Positions 1-12,374 of a stretch of DNA of 64,000 nt are shown piece after piece. A model generated the notes under the pieces. That model made no database searches, was not told where the DNA came from, and saw nothing but the letters and a program-made list of their open reading frames with translations. The stretch lies in contig NZ_CP113056.1 of the NCBI RefSeq assembly GCF_026625645.1, forward strand, positions 3,757,001 to 3,821,000. Direction: 5' to 3'. Position 1 is the first letter of the stretch. Each line of letters starts with the position of its first letter. The DNA comes from Ancylobacter sp. SL191 (GTDB lineage Bacteria > Pseudomonadota > Alphaproteobacteria > Rhizobiales > Xanthobacteraceae). A program made the position numbers and the translations under genes.

Positions 1-231
1 GATCAGCGCGCGCTTGGCGGCTTCCGTGGCCTTGCGGATGGCTTCCGGCACTTCACGGGCCTTACCGTGGCCGAAGCCGACGCGACCCTTCTGGTCGCCA
101 ACCACAACCAGGGCGGCGAAGCCGAAGCGACGGCCACCCTTCACAACCTTCGCGACACGGTTGATGTGGACCAGCTTGTCCACGAACGTGTTGTCGCGAT
201 CCTCGCGTTCACGCTCACGTTCACGAGCCAT
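1..231 (-). CDS. rpsE: 30S ribosomal protein S5 (partial, C-terminus beyond window)
   Basis: Only the first 77 codons are present; the gene runs off the left edge. The N-terminus is a charged Arg/Glu tail followed by the S5 RNA-binding segment with motifs [10 protein letters not shown] and [10 protein letters not shown], diagnostic of the S5 double-stranded-RNA-binding fold. S5 sits on the back of the 30S subunit and contributes to decoding accuracy. It follows rplR by about 40 bases in the spc order. The ATG at 231 is the only sensible start. Confidence 0.97.
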   Translation of the reverse strand, partial: MAREREREREDRDNTFVDKLVHINRVAKVVKGGRRFGFAALVVVGDQKGRVGFGHGKAREVPEAIRKATEAAKRALI

Positions 232-273
232 GATCTTATCCTCGTCGTTCTGCGGGGGATCCCGCTCGTGATC

Positions 274-636
274 TCAGAAGTTGAGGCCGCCCTCGCGGGC
301 GGCATCGGCGAGCGCCTTGACACGGCCGTGATAGATGAAAGCGCCGCGGTCAAACACGACGTCCTTCACTCCGGCCGCAATGGCGCGTTCCGCCACGAGC
401 TTGCCGATCGCCTGAGCCGCCGCGACGTCCGCGCCGGTCTTCAGGCTGTCCCGCAGATCCTTCTCGAGCGAAGACGCGGCGGCGAGAGTGACGCCGCGCG
501 CATCGTCGATGATCTGCGCATAGATGTGCTTCGACGAACGATGCACCGAAAGGCGCGGCCGCCCGTTCGCCGTCGCGCGGATCGCACGACGGACACGCGC
601 CTTGCGGCGCTCGGTAGCGTCCTTGAACTGAGCCAT
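274..636 (-). CDS. rplR: 50S ribosomal protein L18
   Basis: The 120-residue product is the normal bacterial L18 length. It has the basic N-terminus ([11 protein letters not shown]), the [20 protein letters not shown] strand region and the C-terminal [20 protein letters not shown] block typical of the family. L18 binds 5S rRNA in the central protuberance. It lies between rplF (13-base gap) and rpsE in a continuous minus-strand operon. Confidence 0.98.
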   Translation of the reverse strand: MAQFKDATERRKARVRRAIRATANGRPRLSVHRSSKHIYAQIIDDARGVTLAAASSLEKDLRDSLKTGADVAAAQAIGKLVAERAIAAGVKDVVFDRGAFIYHGRVKALADAAREGGLNF

Positions 637-648
637 GGTTCGATTCCG

Positions 649-1182
649 TTACTTCTTCTTGCCTTCCTTGCGGAAGATGAACTCGCCAGCGTACTTGACG
701 CCCTTGCCCTTGTACGGCTCGGGGCCACGATAATCGCGGATCTCGGCGGCAACCTGACCAACCTGCTGGCGGTCAATGCCGGAAATCACGATCTCGGTCG
801 GCTTCGGCGTGACGATCTGGATCCCTTCCGGGATCGGATAGTTCACGTCGTGGCTGAAACCGAGGGCCAGGCTGAGCGACTTGCCCTGCACCGCGGCGCG
901 ATAACCGACGCCGGTGATCTCGAGCTTCTTCTCGAAGCCCTTGGTCACGCCTTCGACGGCATTGGCGACGAGCGTGCGGGACAGACCCCACATCGCCTTG
1001 TGCCGGTTGGTCTCGCCACGCAGCGCGAACAGGAGCGCGCCCGCCTCAAGCTTCACGTCGATCTCGTCGACGACGTTGACCTGAAGGGCGCCCTTGGGGC
1101 CCTTCACCTTGACGGTCTGACCTTCCACGGTGGCGGTGACGCCGGCCGGGACGGTGATGGGGGCTTTGCCGATCTTGGACAT
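649..1182 (-). CDS. rplF: 50S ribosomal protein L6
   Basis: The 177-residue protein is full length, with the L6 opening [15 protein letters not shown] and the C-terminal signature [14 protein letters not shown] used to recognise L6. L6 has two duplicated alpha/beta domains and sits near the factor-binding site of the 50S subunit. It is downstream of rpsH with a 21-base gap. Confidence 0.98.
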   Translation of the reverse strand: MSKIGKAPITVPAGVTATVEGQTVKVKGPKGALQVNVVDEIDVKLEAGALLFALRGETNRHKAMWGLSRTLVANAVEGVTKGFEKKLEITGVGYRAAVQGKSLSLALGFSHDVNYPIPEGIQIVTPKPTEIVISGIDRQQVGQVAAEIRDYRGPEPYKGKGVKYAGEFIFRKEGKKK

Positions 1183-1203
1183 GTGCTCTCTCTGCCTCCC
1201 CGA

Positions 1204-1602
1204 TCAGAAGACCGTGAAGAGGACTTCGCCGCCCACGTTCTTATCGCGGGCTTCGTGGTCCGCCATCACGCCCTGCGGCGTGGAGACGACAGCGACGCCG
1301 AGACCGTTGGCGACGCGGGGAAGGGTCTTCACCGACGAATAGACGCGGCGGCCCGGCTTGGAGACGCGCGAAATCTCGCGGATCACCGGCTCGCCGTCAT
1401 AGTACTTCAGCTCGATCTGGAACTCGGTGCGGCCATTGACCGGCTCAGACGCGGAATAGCCGCGGATGAAGCCTTCAGAGGCCAGCACGTCGAGAACGCG
1501 GGCGCGCAGGACGGAACCGGGCGTGAGCACGGTTTCCTTGCGGCGCATCTGAGCGTTGCGGATGCGGGTGATGAGATCACCGATCGGATCAGTCGTGGAC
1601 AT
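1204..1602 (-). CDS. rpsH: 30S ribosomal protein S8
   Basis: The 132-residue product has the S8 start [18 protein letters not shown] and the C-terminal [14 protein letters not shown] block. S8 binds helix 21 of 16S rRNA and in enterobacteria is the autogenous repressor of the spc operon; whether that control exists here cannot be read from the sequence. It lies 13 bases after rpsN. Confidence 0.98.
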   Translation of the reverse strand: MSTTDPIGDLITRIRNAQMRRKETVLTPGSVLRARVLDVLASEGFIRGYSASEPVNGRTEFQIELKYYDGEPVIREISRVSKPGRRVYSSVKTLPRVANGLGVAVVSTPQGVMADHEARDKNVGGEVLFTVF

Positions 1603-1615
1603 GGTCAGGCCCTCC

Positions 1616-1921
1616 TCACCAGCTCGACTTCACGAGACCGGGGATCTGCCCCTGCGAGCCAAGCTCACGAAGGGCGATGCGGCTCATCTTCAGCTTACGG
1701 TAGTAAGCACGCGGACGGCCCGTCACCTCGCAACGATTGCGGATGCGAACCTTCGCCGAATTGCGCGGGAGTTCCGCGAGCTTGAGGACCGCCGCGAAGC
1801 GCTCCTCAATCGGCAGTTCCTTGTTGCTCACCAGGGCCTTGAGACGCGAACGCTTGCCGGCGTAGCTCTTGGCGAGCTTCCGGCGATGTTCGTTCTTTTC
1901 GACCGAGCTCTTCTTGGCCAT
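1616..1921 (-). CDS. rpsN: 30S ribosomal protein S14 (zinc-free long form)
   Basis: The 101-residue protein matches the long, cysteine-free S14 type: there is no CxxC zinc knuckle, and the C-terminal block has [20 protein letters not shown]14 assembles late into the 30S head. It lies between rplE and rpsH in the standard spc order, with about 57 bases after rplE. Confidence 0.98.
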   Translation of the reverse strand: MAKKSSVEKNEHRRKLAKSYAGKRSRLKALVSNKELPIEERFAAVLKLAELPRNSAKVRIRNRCEVTGRPRAYYRKLKMSRIALRELGSQGQIPGLVKSSW

Positions 1922-1978
1922 AAATTTGCTCCTAGTCTCCGCGTTTGAGGCCGTAGCCCCACTGCCGGAAGGGGATGC

Positions 1979-2536
1979 TTACTGACGGAACGGGAAGTTG
2001 AAGGCCTTCAGAAGCGCGCGCGCTTCGTCGTCCGTCTTCGCCGTCGTGCAGACGATGATGTCCATGCCCCACATCTGATCAACCTTATCGTAGTTGATCT
2101 CCGGGAACACGATATGCTCCTTGATGCCGAGGGCAAAGTTGCCACGGCCGTCAAAGCTCTTGGGGTTCAGGCCGCGGAAGTCACGCACGCGGGGAAGAGC
2201 GATGTTCACGAGCCGATCAACGAACTCGTACATACGCGTCTTGCGCAGGGTGACCTTCGCGCCGACCGGCTGGTTCTCGCGCAGCTTGAAGTTCGAGATC
2301 GCCTGACGGGCGCGGGTCACGACCGGCTTCTGGCCGGCGATGAGCGCGAGGTCGCCGGCGGCGGTCTGCACCTTCTTGGTATCGGCGGTCGCTTCGCCAA
2401 CGCCCATGTTGATGACGATCTTCTCGATGACCGGCACTTCCATGACGTTCTTGTAGCCGAACTGCTCGACCATCTGCTTGCGGATGCTTTCCTCGTAGAA
2501 AGCCTTCATCCGCGGGGTGTAGTTGGTCTCAGCCAT
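1979..2536 (-). CDS. rplE: 50S ribosomal protein L5
   Basis: The 185-residue L5 begins [18 protein letters not shown]; an upstream in-frame extension is possible but would overlap rplX deeply, so the ATG at 2536 is chosen. It carries the L5 features [16 protein letters not shown] and the C-terminal [18 protein letters not shown] block. L5 binds 5S rRNA and contacts the P-site tRNA. Its start overlaps the end of rplX by 8 bases, suggesting translational coupling. Confidence 0.97.
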   Translation of the reverse strand: MAETNYTPRMKAFYEESIRKQMVEQFGYKNVMEVPVIEKIVINMGVGEATADTKKVQTAAGDLALIAGQKPVVTRARQAISNFKLRENQPVGAKVTLRKTRMYEFVDRLVNIALPRVRDFRGLNPKSFDGRGNFALGIKEHIVFPEINYDKVDQMWGMDIIVCTTAKTDDEARALLKAFNFPFRQ

Positions 2537-2846
2537 CGATCTTCTCCCCCGAGCGCTTGGCGACGCGCACCTTAGTGCCATCAGCCTGCACAAGGAAACC
2601 GACGCGGGTCGGCTTGCCATCCTTCGGATCGGCAATCGCGATGTTCGACAGGTCGATGGGAGCCTCCTTGGAGATGATCCCGCCTTCCTGGTTCTGCGTC
2701 TGCCGCTGGTGACGCTTCACCAGGTTGATACCGCGCACCTTGGCGGTACCTTCCTTCGGAAGCACCTCGAACACCTCGCCCGAGCGACCCTTGTCGCGAC
2801 CGGAGAGTACGACGACCTTGTCGCCCTTCTTGATCTTGGCAGCCAT
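2529..2846 (-). CDS. rplX: 50S ribosomal protein L24
   Basis: The 105-residue L24 has a KOW motif near the N-terminus ([17 protein letters not shown]). L24 is an assembly initiator binding the 5' end of 23S rRNA. The ATG at 2846 shares one base with the rplN stop (TGATG). A GTG one codon upstream is also open but the ATG fits the family start better. Confidence 0.97.
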   Translation of the reverse strand: MAAKIKKGDKVVVLSGRDKGRSGEVFEVLPKEGTAKVRGINLVKRHQRQTQNQEGGIISKEAPIDLSNIAIADPKDGKPTRVGFLVQADGTKVRVAKRSGEKIDG

Positions 2847-3214
2847 CACAGCACCTCCGGTGCCAGCGAGATGATCTTCATGTGGTTCTTCGCGCGAAGT
2901 TCGCGCGGAACCGGCCCGAAGATACGCGTGCCGACCGGCTCTTTGTTGTTGTTGATCAGGACGGCCGCATTGCGGTCGAACCGGATCACGGTGCCATCGA
3001 CGCGACGGATGTCCTTGGCCGTGCGAACCACGACCGCCTTCATCACGTCGCCCTTCTTAACACGGCCGCGCGGAATAGCTTCCTTCACCGACACCACAAT
3101 GATGTCGCCGACATGGGCATACTTACGCTTCGAGCCGCCAAGCACCTTGATGCACATGACGCGACGCGCACCGGAATTGTCCGCGACGTCGAGATTGGTC
3201 TGCATCTGGATCAT
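2846..3214 (-). CDS. rplN: 50S ribosomal protein L14
   Basis: The 122-residue L14 is full length, with the start [18 protein letters not shown] and the conserved [15 protein letters not shown] segment. L14 lies at the subunit interface and binds 23S rRNA. It follows rpsQ by about 73 bases and is coupled to rplX by a one-base stop/start overlap. Confidence 0.98.
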   Translation of the reverse strand: MIQMQTNLDVADNSGARRVMCIKVLGGSKRKYAHVGDIIVVSVKEAIPRGRVKKGDVMKAVVVRTAKDIRRVDGTVIRFDRNAAVLINNNKEPVGTRIFGPVPRELRAKNHMKIISLAPEVL

Positions 3215-3287
3215 GACGCACCTATTTCTCGCAAAAACCGCGCGCAGCCGTTACCGGCGCGCGCCCCTCAATCCCGTTTCCGGGCGC

Positions 3288-3536
3288 TCAGACTTCAGCC
3301 CGCTTCTCGCCCTGGACCACGATCCAGTTCTTGAGCTTGGACAAGGGGCGGTGCTCCTCGATCCAGACGGTGTCGCCTTCCTTCCACACATTGCCCTCAT
3401 CATGGGCATGGTACTTCTTGGAACGGCGGACGGTCTTCTTCAGCAGCGGATGGGTGAAACGGCGCTCGACCCGGACCACGACGGTCTTGTCCTGCTTGTC
3501 GCTCACCACGACGCCCTGCAGCAAACGCTTCGGCAT
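3288..3536 (-). CDS. rpsQ: 30S ribosomal protein S17
   Basis: The 82-residue S17 starts [19 protein letters not shown]; an upstream extension of about 23 Arg/Pro-rich residues is out of character and rejected. The OB-fold strand [14 protein letters not shown] is the family signature. S17 binds the 16S 5' domain. It is 10 bases downstream of rpmC. Confidence 0.97.
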   Translation of the reverse strand: MPKRLLQGVVVSDKQDKTVVVRVERRFTHPLLKKTVRRSKKYHAHDEGNVWKEGDTVWIEEHRPLSKLKNWIVVQGEKRAEV

Positions 3537-3546
3537 CGCTATCTCC

Positions 3547-3756
3547 TCACTTCGCCTTGGCCGCGGACGCGGCCTTCTGCGCCTGGGTGGTCTTGACCCG
3601 CGCAATATCGCGACGGACCTGACGCACCCGCGCCGTGTTCTCGAGCTGACCGGTCGCCTTCTGGAAGCGCAGGTTGAACTGCTCCTTCTTCAGCTTGAGC
3701 AGCTCGTCCGAGAGCTCGTCCGCGGTCTTCGTCCGAATGTCGGAAGCCTTCGTCAT
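3547..3756 (-). CDS. rpmC: 50S ribosomal protein L29
   Basis: The L29 of about 69 residues has the coiled helical pair [18 protein letters not shown] and the C-terminal [14 protein letters not shown] helix, near the polypeptide exit. Three starts are possible (GTG 3771, ATG 3759, ATG 3756). A GGAGG lies 5 bases before the ATG at 3756, so that one is used. The C-terminus is an Ala/Lys-rich tail. Confidence 0.94.
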   Translation of the reverse strand: MTKASDIRTKTADELSDELLKLKKEQFNLRFQKATGQLENTARVRQVRRDIARVKTTQAQKAASAAKAK

Positions 3757-3767
3757 CATTCCCTCCG

Positions 3768-4181
3768 TCACTCGGCGATGCGTTCGACGAAGCGCGTCTT
3801 GATCGGCAGCTTCGCGGCGGCAAGAGTGAGAGCCTCACGCGCGATATCCTGGCTCACGCCATCGATCTCGAACATGATGCGGCCGGGCTTGACCTTGGCG
3901 GCCCAATATTCGGGAGCGCCCTTGCCCTTACCCATGCGGACTTCGGTCGGCTTCTTCGACACCGGCACGTCCGGGAAGACGCGGATCCACACGCGACCGG
4001 CACGCTTCATGTGACGGGTCAGCGCGCGACGCGCGGCTTCGATCTGGCGCGCGGTAACGCGCTCCGGCTCAACGGCCTTCAGCCCGAACTGGCCAAAGTT
4101 GAGGTCAGTTCCGCCCTTCGCAGCACCGTTGATACGGCCTTTGAACTGCTTGCGGAACTTTGTGCGCTTCGGTTGCAGCAT
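3768..4181 (-). CDS. rplP: 50S ribosomal protein L16
   Basis: The 137-residue L16 has the [16 protein letters not shown] start and the motif [16 protein letters not shown], with the [14 protein letters not shown] block. L16 helps shape the peptidyl-transferase and A-site environment. It lies between rpsC (29-base gap) and rpmC. Confidence 0.98.
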   Translation of the reverse strand: MLQPKRTKFRKQFKGRINGAAKGGTDLNFGQFGLKAVEPERVTARQIEAARRALTRHMKRAGRVWIRVFPDVPVSKKPTEVRMGKGKGAPEYWAAKVKPGRIMFEIDGVSQDIAREALTLAAAKLPIKTRFVERIAE

Positions 4182-4210
4182 GTCGCGCCTCTTATTCCTT
4201 CTGTCTCAAT

Positions 4211-4918
4211 TCACGCCGCGTCGCGACGCGAGGAGCGACCACCCGACGATTCACCTTCCGCGGCGCGCTTGTCCTGCGCCATCGGATCGTGCTCGAGGAT
4301 CTCGCCCTTGAAGATCCAGACCTTGACACCGCAGGTGCCGTAGGTCGTGAAGGCGGTGGCCGTACCGTAATCCACGTCCGCGCGCAAGGTGTGAAGTGGC
4401 ACGCGCCCTTCACGATACCATTCAAGGCGCGCAATCTCAGCGCCACCAAGGCGTCCCGCGCAGTTGATGCGGATGCCTTCGGCGCCCAGACGCATCGCCG
4501 ACTGGACGGCGCGCTTCATGGCGCGACGGAAAGCCACGCGACGCTCGAGCTGCTGGGCGATTGATTCGGCCACCAGGCGCGCGTCGATTTCCGGCTTCCG
4601 GATCTCGACGATGTTGATGAAGACCTCCGAGTTGGTCATCTCGGCGACCTTCTTGCGGAGCTTGTCGATGTCCGCACCCTTCTTGCCGATCACCACGCCC
4701 GGACGCGCCGAGTGGATGGTGACGCGGCACTTCTTGTGCGGGCGCTCGATCACGATCTTGGAGACGGCAGCCTGCTTGAGCAGCTTCTGCAGCATCTCGC
4801 GGATCTTGATGTCTTCATGCAGCAGCTGGCCGTACTCGCCCTTGCTGGCGAACCAGCGGGAGTCCCAGGTGCGGTTGATGCCGAGCCGCAGCCCGACGGG
4901 ATTAACTTTCTGACCCAT
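4211..4918 (-). CDS. rpsC: 30S ribosomal protein S3
   Basis: The 235-residue S3 opens [14 protein letters not shown], contains the KH-domain GxxG-type segment [19 protein letters not shown] around residues 70-90, and ends in an Asp/Arg/Ser-rich tail. S3 forms part of the mRNA entry tunnel. Its first base position is shared with the last base of the rplV stop (4918). Confidence 0.98.
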   Translation of the reverse strand: MGQKVNPVGLRLGINRTWDSRWFASKGEYGQLLHEDIKIREMLQKLLKQAAVSKIVIERPHKKCRVTIHSARPGVVIGKKGADIDKLRKKVAEMTNSEVFINIVEIRKPEIDARLVAESIAQQLERRVAFRRAMKRAVQSAMRLGAEGIRINCAGRLGGAEIARLEWYREGRVPLHTLRADVDYGTATAFTTYGTCGVKVWIFKGEILEHDPMAQDKRAAEGESSGGRSSRRDAA

Positions 4919-5298
4919 CAGGCCTTCTCCTCGACTTCACGGACCACGATCGTGATATGCGAGAACGGCTTCTCGATCCGGCTGGCGCGACCGCGAGCCC
5001 GCGCCGCGAAGCGCTTCATGACGAGACCCTTGCCGACATGCGCCTCGGCGACGATGAGATCGTCGACGTCCAGCTCATGATTGTTCTCGGCATTGGCGAT
5101 AGCCGATTCCAGGCACTTCTTCACGTCGCCAGCGATCCGCTTGCGGGAGAACTGCAGATCGGCCAGAGCCGTCGCGACCTTCTTCCCGCGGATCAGGCCC
5201 GCGACGAGGTTGAGCTTCTGGGGGCTCACGCGGAGATTGCGTGCAACCGCCTTGGCTTCCGTATCCGCGAGCGTGCGCGGACGAGCTGCCTTACCCAT
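4918..5298 (-). CDS. rplV: 50S ribosomal protein L22
   Basis: The 126-residue L22 has the conserved [20 protein letters not shown] block and the extended beta-hairpin region [19 protein letters not shown], which lines the exit tunnel near the macrolide site. It is coupled to rpsC by a one-base overlap and follows rpsS by 10 bases. Confidence 0.98.
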   Translation of the reverse strand: MGKAARPRTLADTEAKAVARNLRVSPQKLNLVAGLIRGKKVATALADLQFSRKRIAGDVKKCLESAIANAENNHELDVDDLIVAEAHVGKGLVMKRFAARARGRASRIEKPFSHITIVVREVEEKA

Positions 5299-5308
5299 GA
5301 CCCTACCT

Positions 5309-5587
5309 CTACTTGCGCTTGGCTTTCTTGTCCGCCGCGTGCCCGTAATAGGTACGGGTCGGGGCGAACTCGCCGAACTTGTGGCCTACCATGTCCTCGG
5401 ACACCGAGACCGGCACATGCTTGTTGCCGTTGTAAACGCCAAAGGTGACGCCAACGAACTGCGGCAGGATCGTGGAGCGACGGCTCCAGATCTTGACCAC
5501 GTCGTGACGACCCGACGAGCGCGCGGCTTCCGCCTTCTTGAGGAGGTAGCCGTCGACGAACGGACCTTTCCAGACCGATCGAGACAT
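5309..5587 (-). CDS. rpsS: 30S ribosomal protein S19
   Basis: The 92-residue S19 starts [18 protein letters not shown] and carries the signature [20 protein letters not shown]19 forms the head tip of the 30S subunit with S13. It is 17 bases after rplB. Confidence 0.98.
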   Translation of the reverse strand: MSRSVWKGPFVDGYLLKKAEAARSSGRHDVVKIWSRRSTILPQFVGVTFGVYNGNKHVPVSVSEDMVGHKFGEFAPTRTYYGHAADKKAKRK

Positions 5588-5604
5588 AATTCAGTTCCCC
5601 TCGC

Positions 5605-6438
5605 TCACTTCTTGCGGGCGTGCCGGCTGGACACGATGAACTTGCCGGTCGACTTGTTCTTCCGGGTCTTCTTACCCTTGGTGGGGAAGCCCCACGGGGT
5701 GACCGGATGACGTCCGCCCGAGGTACGGCCTTCGCCGCCGCCGTGCGGGTGATCGACCGGGTTCATGGTGACGCCGCGGTTATGCGGGCGACGGCCCAGC
5801 CAGCGCTTGCGGCCGGCCTTGCCGAGGTTGGTGTTCATGTGGTCGGGGTTCGAGACCGCGCCCACCGTGCCGCAGCACTCGCCGTGCACCAGACGCTGCT
5901 CGCCCGAGTTGAGACGGACGATCACGTAGCCCTGGTCGCGGCCGACGATCTGAGCGTAGGAGCCGGCGGAACGGGCGATCTGCCCACCCTTGCCGATCTT
6001 CAGCTCGATGTTGTGCACAATCGTGCCGACCGGCAGGTTGCCGAGCGGCGCGGTATTGCCGGGCTTCACGTCGACGTTCTTCGACGCGATCACCTGATCG
6101 CCGACAGCGAGACGCTGCGGGGCCAGGATGTAGCTGAGCTCGCCATCCTCATACTTGATGAGGGCGATGAAGGCGGTGCGGTTCGGATCGTACTCGATCC
6201 GCTCGACGACCGCCGGCACATCGCGCTTGGCGCGCTTGAAGTCGACGAGGCGGTAGGCCTGCTTGTGGCCGCCGCCGCGGAAACGGACGGTGATCCGGCC
6301 GAGATTGTTGCGGCCGCCGGACTCGTTCTTGCCCTCGGTCAGCGTCTTGACCGGCTTGCCCTTGTACAGGGCCGAGCGGTCGACGATGACGAGCTGGCGA
6401 AGGCTCGGCGTTACCGGCTTGAAGGTTTTGAGCGCCAT
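5605..6438 (-). CDS. rplB: 50S ribosomal protein L2
   Basis: The 277-residue L2 starts [15 protein letters not shown]; an in-frame extension of 24 residues upstream does not resemble the family and would run into rplW. The C-terminal region has the conserved [17 protein letters not shown] block containing the histidine linked to peptidyl-transferase function. L2 is needed for subunit association. Confidence 0.98.
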   Translation of the reverse strand: MALKTFKPVTPSLRQLVIVDRSALYKGKPVKTLTEGKNESGGRNNLGRITVRFRGGGHKQAYRLVDFKRAKRDVPAVVERIEYDPNRTAFIALIKYEDGELSYILAPQRLAVGDQVIASKNVDVKPGNTAPLGNLPVGTIVHNIELKIGKGGQIARSAGSYAQIVGRDQGYVIVRLNSGEQRLVHGECCGTVGAVSNPDHMNTNLGKAGRKRWLGRRPHNRGVTMNPVDHPHGGGEGRTSGGRHPVTPWGFPTKGKKTRKNKSTGKFIVSSRHARKK

Positions 6439-6460
6439 GTCTCTGATCCTTGATCCCGGC

Positions 6461-6757
6461 TCACAGACCCGTCGTGATGTCGATGGTGTGACCCTCGGCG
6501 AGGGTAACAACCGCCTTCTTCACGTCGGACTGCACGCCCTTGCGGCCCTTGAAGAACTTCGTCTTCCCCTTGCGGACCAGCGTGTTGACGCTCTCGACCT
6601 TCACGTCGAAGAGCTTCTCGACCGCCTCCTTGATCTGCGGCTTGGTAGCCGTCAGAGCAACCTTGAAGACGACCTTGTTGTGCTCGGACGCCGCCGTGGC
6701 CTTCTCGGTGATGACCGGGGACACGATCACGTCGTAGTGGCGCGGATCGAGACTCAT
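6461..6757 (-). CDS. rplW: 50S ribosomal protein L23
   Basis: The 98-residue L23 has the [12 protein letters not shown] motif near the N-terminus and the [21 protein letters not shown] loop region. L23 is the docking site for trigger factor and SRP at the tunnel exit. Its ATG overlaps the rplD stop by 4 bases (ATGA). Confidence 0.98.
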   Translation of the reverse strand: MSLDPRHYDVIVSPVITEKATAASEHNKVVFKVALTATKPQIKEAVEKLFDVKVESVNTLVRKGKTKFFKGRKGVQSDVKKAVVTLAEGHTIDITTGL

Positions 6758-7377
6758 TTGAAGCGCGCCTCCAGAGCGTCGACAGCCGCCTTCGTCAGAA
6801 CCAGGGTCTGGCGACGCAGGATGTCGTAGACGTTGATGCCCTGGACGGGCAGCACGTCAAGGTGACCGATATTGCGCGAGGCGAGGCCGAAATTGGCATC
6901 CACCTCGGCGCCCGAAATCACGAGGGCGTTCGACAGGCCGAGACCCGCCAGGCGCTCCTTGAGCAGCTTGGTCTTGGGCTCGGCCAGCGTGGCGTCATCG
7001 AGGACGACGATCCGCTGTTCCTTCGCCTTGGTGGAGAGCGCATGCTTAAGAGCAAGCGCGCGCACCTTCTTGGGCAGGTCGCTGGCATGGCTGCGCTGGA
7101 CCGGACCGAACGCCCGGCCGCCGCCACGGAACTGCGGAGCGGAAGCCGCACCGTGGCGAGCGCCGCCGGTGCCCTTCTGCTTGTACATCTTCCGCTTGGT
7201 GCGGTTGATGTCCGCGCGCGACAGGGTCTGGTGCGTGCCGGCCTGACGGCGGGCGAGCTGCCACACCACCATGCGGTGCAGGATGTCCTGGCGCGGCTCG
7301 AGACCAAAGATCTCGTCCGACAGGGTCACGGAGCCGGCTTCGGCGCCGTCGAGGGTTTTGACCGCGAGTTCGACCAT
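6754..7377 (-). CDS. rplD: 50S ribosomal protein L4
   Basis: The 207-residue L4 contains the tunnel-loop motif [14 protein letters not shown] and the [20 protein letters not shown] block. L4 lines the exit tunnel; in Escherichia coli it also represses the S10 operon, but no equivalent leader can be assigned here. The ATG at 7377 overlaps the rplC stop (TGATG); a GTG one codon upstream is ignored. Confidence 0.97.
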   Translation of the reverse strand: MVELAVKTLDGAEAGSVTLSDEIFGLEPRQDILHRMVVWQLARRQAGTHQTLSRADINRTKRKMYKQKGTGGARHGAASAPQFRGGGRAFGPVQRSHASDLPKKVRALALKHALSTKAKEQRIVVLDDATLAEPKTKLLKERLAGLGLSNALVISGAEVDANFGLASRNIGHLDVLPVQGINVYDILRRQTLVLTKAAVDALEARFK

Positions 7378-8108
7378 CACACGTTCTCCTCGGCCGCAAC
7401 TTCGGCCGCCGGAGCCGCCTCGGCCTCGGAGCCCGGAAGACGGAACTTGCCCGGCTTCGGCGCTTCGGCCGGCAGCTTCTTCTTCACCGCGTCGGCCACC
7501 AGGATCCAGCCGCCCTTGTTACCGGGGACTGCACCCTCGACCGCGATCAGCCCGCGCTCAACGTCGGTCAGAACGACCTTGAGGTTCTGCGTGGTCACGG
7601 TGTCGACGCCCATGTGGCCGGGCATCTTCTTGTTCTTGAAGGTCTTGCCGGGATCCTGACGACCACCGGTAGAACCGATCGAACGGTGCGAGATCGACAC
7701 ACCGTGCGTGGCGCGCAGACCGCCGAAGTTGTGACGCTTCATACCACCGGCGAAACCCTTACCGATGGAGGTGCCGGTCACGTCGACGAACTGACCGACC
7801 ACGAAGTGATCGACGGTCAGCTCGGCACCGACGGGGATGAGATCACCCTCTTCGACGCGGAACTCCGCGAGCTTGCGCTTCGGCTCAACCTTCGCAACTG
7901 CGAAGTGGCCGCGCATGGCGCGGGTGGTGTTCTGAGGCTTCGCCTTGCCGACACCGAGCTGGACGGCGGTGTAGCCGTTCTTCTCGAGCGTACGGTGAGC
8001 AACCACCTGGCAATTATCGACTTTCAGCACAGTGACCGGAACATGTTCACCCGCATCATTGAAGATGCGAGTCATGCCGACCTTCTGGGCGATGACGCCT
8101 GACCGCAT
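7377..8108 (-). CDS. rplC: 50S ribosomal protein L3
   Basis: The 243-residue L3 starts [16 protein letters not shown]. The central block has [20 protein letters not shown] with the glutamine-containing [18 protein letters not shown] segment near the peptidyl-transferase centre. The C-terminal 30 residues are an Ala/Glu/Pro-rich tail seen in alphaproteobacterial L3. It follows rpsJ by 22 bases. Confidence 0.98.
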   Translation of the reverse strand: MRSGVIAQKVGMTRIFNDAGEHVPVTVLKVDNCQVVAHRTLEKNGYTAVQLGVGKAKPQNTTRAMRGHFAVAKVEPKRKLAEFRVEEGDLIPVGAELTVDHFVVGQFVDVTGTSIGKGFAGGMKRHNFGGLRATHGVSISHRSIGSTGGRQDPGKTFKNKKMPGHMGVDTVTTQNLKVVLTDVERGLIAVEGAVPGNKGGWILVADAVKKKLPAEAPKPGKFRLPGSEAEAAPAAEVAAEENV

Positions 8109-8130
8109 GGCCGTGTCCCCTCGCCTTCTC

Positions 8131-8439
8131 TCAGAGCTTGATCTCGACGTCGACACCCGCAGCGAGGTCGAGCTTCATCAGCGCGTCCACGGTCTGGGGG
8201 GTCGGGTCGACGATGTCCAGCAGACGCTTATGCGTCCGCATTTCGAACTGTTCACGGGACTTCTTGTCCACGTGAGGCGAACGATTGACGGTGAATTTCT
8301 CAATCCGCGTCGGCAGCGGAATGGGGCCGCGGACCTGGGCGCCCGTGCGCTTCGCCGTCGAGACGATTTCGCGCGTCGAAGCGTCGAGTATGCGGTGGTC
8401 GAACGCCTTGAGGCGGATCCGAATGTTCTGGCCGTTCAT
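8131..8439 (-). CDS. rpsJ: 30S ribosomal protein S10
   Basis: The 102-residue S10 (NusE) has the motifs [19 protein letters not shown] and [19 protein letters not shown]. Besides its 30S role it is the partner of NusB and NusG in transcription-translation coupling. It is the first gene after the tuf1 terminator, so it probably begins its own unit. A weak GGGAG lies upstream of the ATG. I could not place a convincing promoter in the 53 bases between the terminator and the start. Confidence 0.98.
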   Translation of the reverse strand: MNGQNIRIRLKAFDHRILDASTREIVSTAKRTGAQVRGPIPLPTRIEKFTVNRSPHVDKKSREQFEMRTHKRLLDIVDPTPQTVDALMKLDLAAGVDVEIKL

Positions 8440-8492
8440 TGACTTCAGGCTCCCAGAGGGCTCGTCAATAGGGCTCTATTACGAGCACCACG

Positions 8493-8519
8493 AAAAAAGG
8501 GCGCGAGCATCCCGCGCCC
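8493..8519 (-). terminator. Intrinsic terminator after tuf1
   Basis: On the minus strand, 17 bases after the tuf1 stop, a 7-bp stem GGGCGCG/CGCGCCC with a 7-base loop is followed directly by six T residues. This is a textbook rho-independent terminator and separates the str unit from the S10/spc unit. Confidence 0.9.
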
Positions 8520-8535
8520 TTCGGGATTGGTTAGA

Positions 8536-9726
<1,191 letters not shown>

Positions 9727-9789
9727 GGTGCTCTCCGTCGGTCAGTATTCGAATGGGATGCGAATTCGCTGGAAGGGTCAGGCCGACGC

Positions 9790-11865
9790 TCACGCGTACT
9801 TGGCCTGAACCTCCTGCGCGACGTTCGACGGCACCTGCTCGTAGTGGTCGAACTGCATGGTGAAAGTCGCGCGGCCCTGGCTGAAGGAACGCAGCGTGTT
9901 GACGTAGCCGAACATGTTGGCCAGCGGGACCATCGCGTTCACGACGTTCGCATTGCCACGCATGTCCTGGCCCTGGATCTGGCCACGGCGAGAGTTGAGA
10001 TCGCCGATCACCGAGCCGGTGTAATCCTCGGGGGTGACGACCTCGACCTTCATGATCGGCTCGAGGAGCACCGCGCCGCCCTTCTGAAGGGCTTCACGGA
10101 ACGCCGCACGCGAGGCGATTTCGAAGGCGAGGGCCGACGAGTCGACTTCGTGATAGGCGCCGTCAACCAGCTCGACCTTGACGTCGACAACCGGGAAGCC
10201 GGCAAGCACGCCCGAACCGAGCACACTCTCCAGACCCTTGTTGACGCCGGGGATGTATTCCTTCGGCACCGCGCCGCCGATGATCTTGCTCTCGAAGGCG
10301 AAGCCCTTGCCGACTTCGTTCGGCTCGACCACGAACTTCACGCGAGCGAACTGGCCCGTACCGCCGGTCTGCTTCTTGTGGGTGTAGTCGACTTCGGTGC
10401 GCTTGGTGATCGTCTCGCGATAGGCGACCTGCGGGGCGCCGATGTTGGCGTCGACCTTGTAGGTGCGCTTCAGGATGTCGACCTTGATGTCGAGATGCAG
10501 TTCGCCCATGCCCTTGAGGATGGTCTGGCCGCTTTCGAAATCAGTCGACACGCGGAAGGACGGATCCTCCGCCGCGAGCTTCGCCAGAGCGAGGCCCAGC
10601 TTCTCCTGGTCGGCCTTGGACTTCGGCTCGATCGCGATCTCGATGACGGGTTCGGGGAACTCCATCTTCTCGAGGATCACGGGCTTCGCCGGGTCGCAGA
10701 GCGTGTCACCGGTGCGAACTTCCTTGAGGCCAGCCAGGGCGACGATGTCGCCGGCATAGGCTTCCTTGATGTCTTCACGGTTGTTCGCATGCATGAGAAG
10801 CATGCGGCCGACGCGCTCCTTCTTGTCGCGGGTCGAGTTCAGCAGACCCATGCCGGTCTCGAGCTTGCCAGAATAGACGCGGCAGAAGGTGATCGTGCCG
10901 ACGAAGGGGTCGTCCATGATCTTGAACGCGAGGACCGACAGCGGATCGGAGTCGCTCGGGTTGCGAACGGTCTCTTCCTCGGTGTCGAAGTCGATGCCCT
11001 TGATCGCGCCACGGTCGATCGGGCTCGGCAGGAAGTCGCAGACGGCGTCGAGCAGGGGCTGAACGCCCTTGTTCTTGAAGGCCGAGCCGCAGAACACCGG
11101 GTTGAACACGCGGCCGATGACGGCCTTGCGGATCAGGCCCTTGAGGGTCGCCTCGTCCGGCTCAACGCCATCGAGGTAAGCCGAGAGCACGTCGTCGTCG
11201 AGTTCGACAGCCGCTTCGAGCAGCTTGCCGCGATATTCGACGGCCTGGTCGAGCAGCTCGGCCGGGATCTCTTCGTCGTGATACTTCGCGCCGAGCTCTT
11301 CATTGTCCCACACGACCGCCTTCATGCGGACGAGGTCAATGATGCCCTTGAAGTTGTTCTCGGAGCCGATCGGCAGCTGGCAGCACACCGGCTTGCCGTC
11401 CACGCGGTCGATGATCATCTCGACGCAGCGGAAGAAGTCAGCGCCGGTCTTGTCCATCTTGTTGACGAACACGATGCGCGGAACGTTGTACTTGTCGGCC
11501 TGACGCCACACGGTCTCGGTCTGCGGCTCGACGCCCTGGTTGCCGTCGAGAACGCACACGGCACCGTCGAGCACGCGCAGCGAACGCTCGACTTCAATGG
11601 TGAAGTCGACGTGGCCGGGCGTGTCGATGATGTTGAGGCGCTTGCCGTGCCAGAAAGCGGTCGTCGCGGCCGACGTGATCGTGATGCCGCGCTCCTGCTC
11701 CTGGGTCATCCAGTCCATGGTGGCGGCGCCATCATGGACTTCGCCGATCTTGTGGCTCTTGCCGGTGTAATAGAGGATCCGTTCGGTCGTGGTGGTCTTG
11801 CCGGCATCAATGTGGGCCATGATGCCGAAGTTACGGTAGTCTTCGATAGCGTGAATGCGCGACAT
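9790..11865 (-). CDS. fusA: Elongation factor G
   Basis: The 691-residue EF-G has G1 [14 protein letters not shown]2 region [11 protein letters not shown]3 [13 protein letters not shown] and G4 [10 protein letters not shown], followed by domains II-V with the domain IV block [18 protein letters not shown]. It drives GTP-dependent translocation and, with RRF, ribosome recycling. Length and order (rpsG-fusA-tuf) are typical. Confidence 0.99.
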   Translation of the reverse strand: MSRIHAIEDYRNFGIMAHIDAGKTTTTERILYYTGKSHKIGEVHDGAATMDWMTQEQERGITITSAATTAFWHGKRLNIIDTPGHVDFTIEVERSLRVLDGAVCVLDGNQGVEPQTETVWRQADKYNVPRIVFVNKMDKTGADFFRCVEMIIDRVDGKPVCCQLPIGSENNFKGIIDLVRMKAVVWDNEELGAKYHDEEIPAELLDQAVEYRGKLLEAAVELDDDVLSAYLDGVEPDEATLKGLIRKAVIGRVFNPVFCGSAFKNKGVQPLLDAVCDFLPSPIDRGAIKGIDFDTEEETVRNPSDSDPLSVLAFKIMDDPFVGTITFCRVYSGKLETGMGLLNSTRDKKERVGRMLLMHANNREDIKEAYAGDIVALAGLKEVRTGDTLCDPAKPVILEKMEFPEPVIEIAIEPKSKADQEKLGLALAKLAAEDPSFRVSTDFESGQTILKGMGELHLDIKVDILKRTYKVDANIGAPQVAYRETITKRTEVDYTHKKQTGGTGQFARVKFVVEPNEVGKGFAFESKIIGGAVPKEYIPGVNKGLESVLGSGVLAGFPVVDVKVELVDGAYHEVDSSALAFEIASRAAFREALQKGGAVLLEPIMKVEVVTPEDYTGSVIGDLNSRRGQIQGQDMRGNANVVNAMVPLANMFGYVNTLRSFSQGRATFTMQFDHYEQVPSNVAQEVQAKYA

Positions 11866-11892
11866 ATCAGATCCTCGTCCCGGCTCTCGTCA

Positions 11893-12363
11893 TCACCAGC
11901 GGTAGTGAGAGAAGGCGCGGTTCGCCTCCGCCATGCGGTGGGTGTCTTCCCGTTTCTTCACGGCCGTGCCGCGATTGTTCGAGGCGTCCAGCAGCTCGCC
12001 GGACAGACGCTCGACCATGGTCTTCTCGTTGCGGGCACGCGCCGCAATGATCAGCCAACGGATCGCCAGCGCCTGACGACGCTCCGGGCGCACTTCGACG
12101 GGCACCTGGTAGGTGGCACCGCCGACGCGGCGCGAACGCACCTCGATGGCCGGGCTGACATTGTCCAGAGCCTGGGTGAACACACCCAGCGGCTCGGACT
12201 TGGCGCGGTTCTCGACCAGATCGAGAGCACCATAGACGATCGCCTCGGCGACCGACTTCTTGCCGTCATACATGACGGCGTTCATGAAGCGGCTGAGAAC
12301 CTCGGAACCGAACTTCGGATCCGGGGTGACCTCACGGCGCTCTGCACGATGACGACGGGACAT
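11893..12363 (-). CDS. rpsG: 30S ribosomal protein S7
   Basis: The 156-residue S7 starts [20 protein letters not shown] and has the conserved [20 protein letters not shown] block. S7 nucleates assembly of the 30S head and contacts the E-site tRNA. It lies 11 bases after rpsL and 27 bases before fusA. Confidence 0.98.
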   Translation of the reverse strand: MSRRHRAERREVTPDPKFGSEVLSRFMNAVMYDGKKSVAEAIVYGALDLVENRAKSEPLGVFTQALDNVSPAIEVRSRRVGGATYQVPVEVRPERRQALAIRWLIIAARARNEKTMVERLSGELLDASNNRGTAVKKREDTHRMAEANRAFSHYRW

Positions 12364-12374
12364 CGCTCAAATCC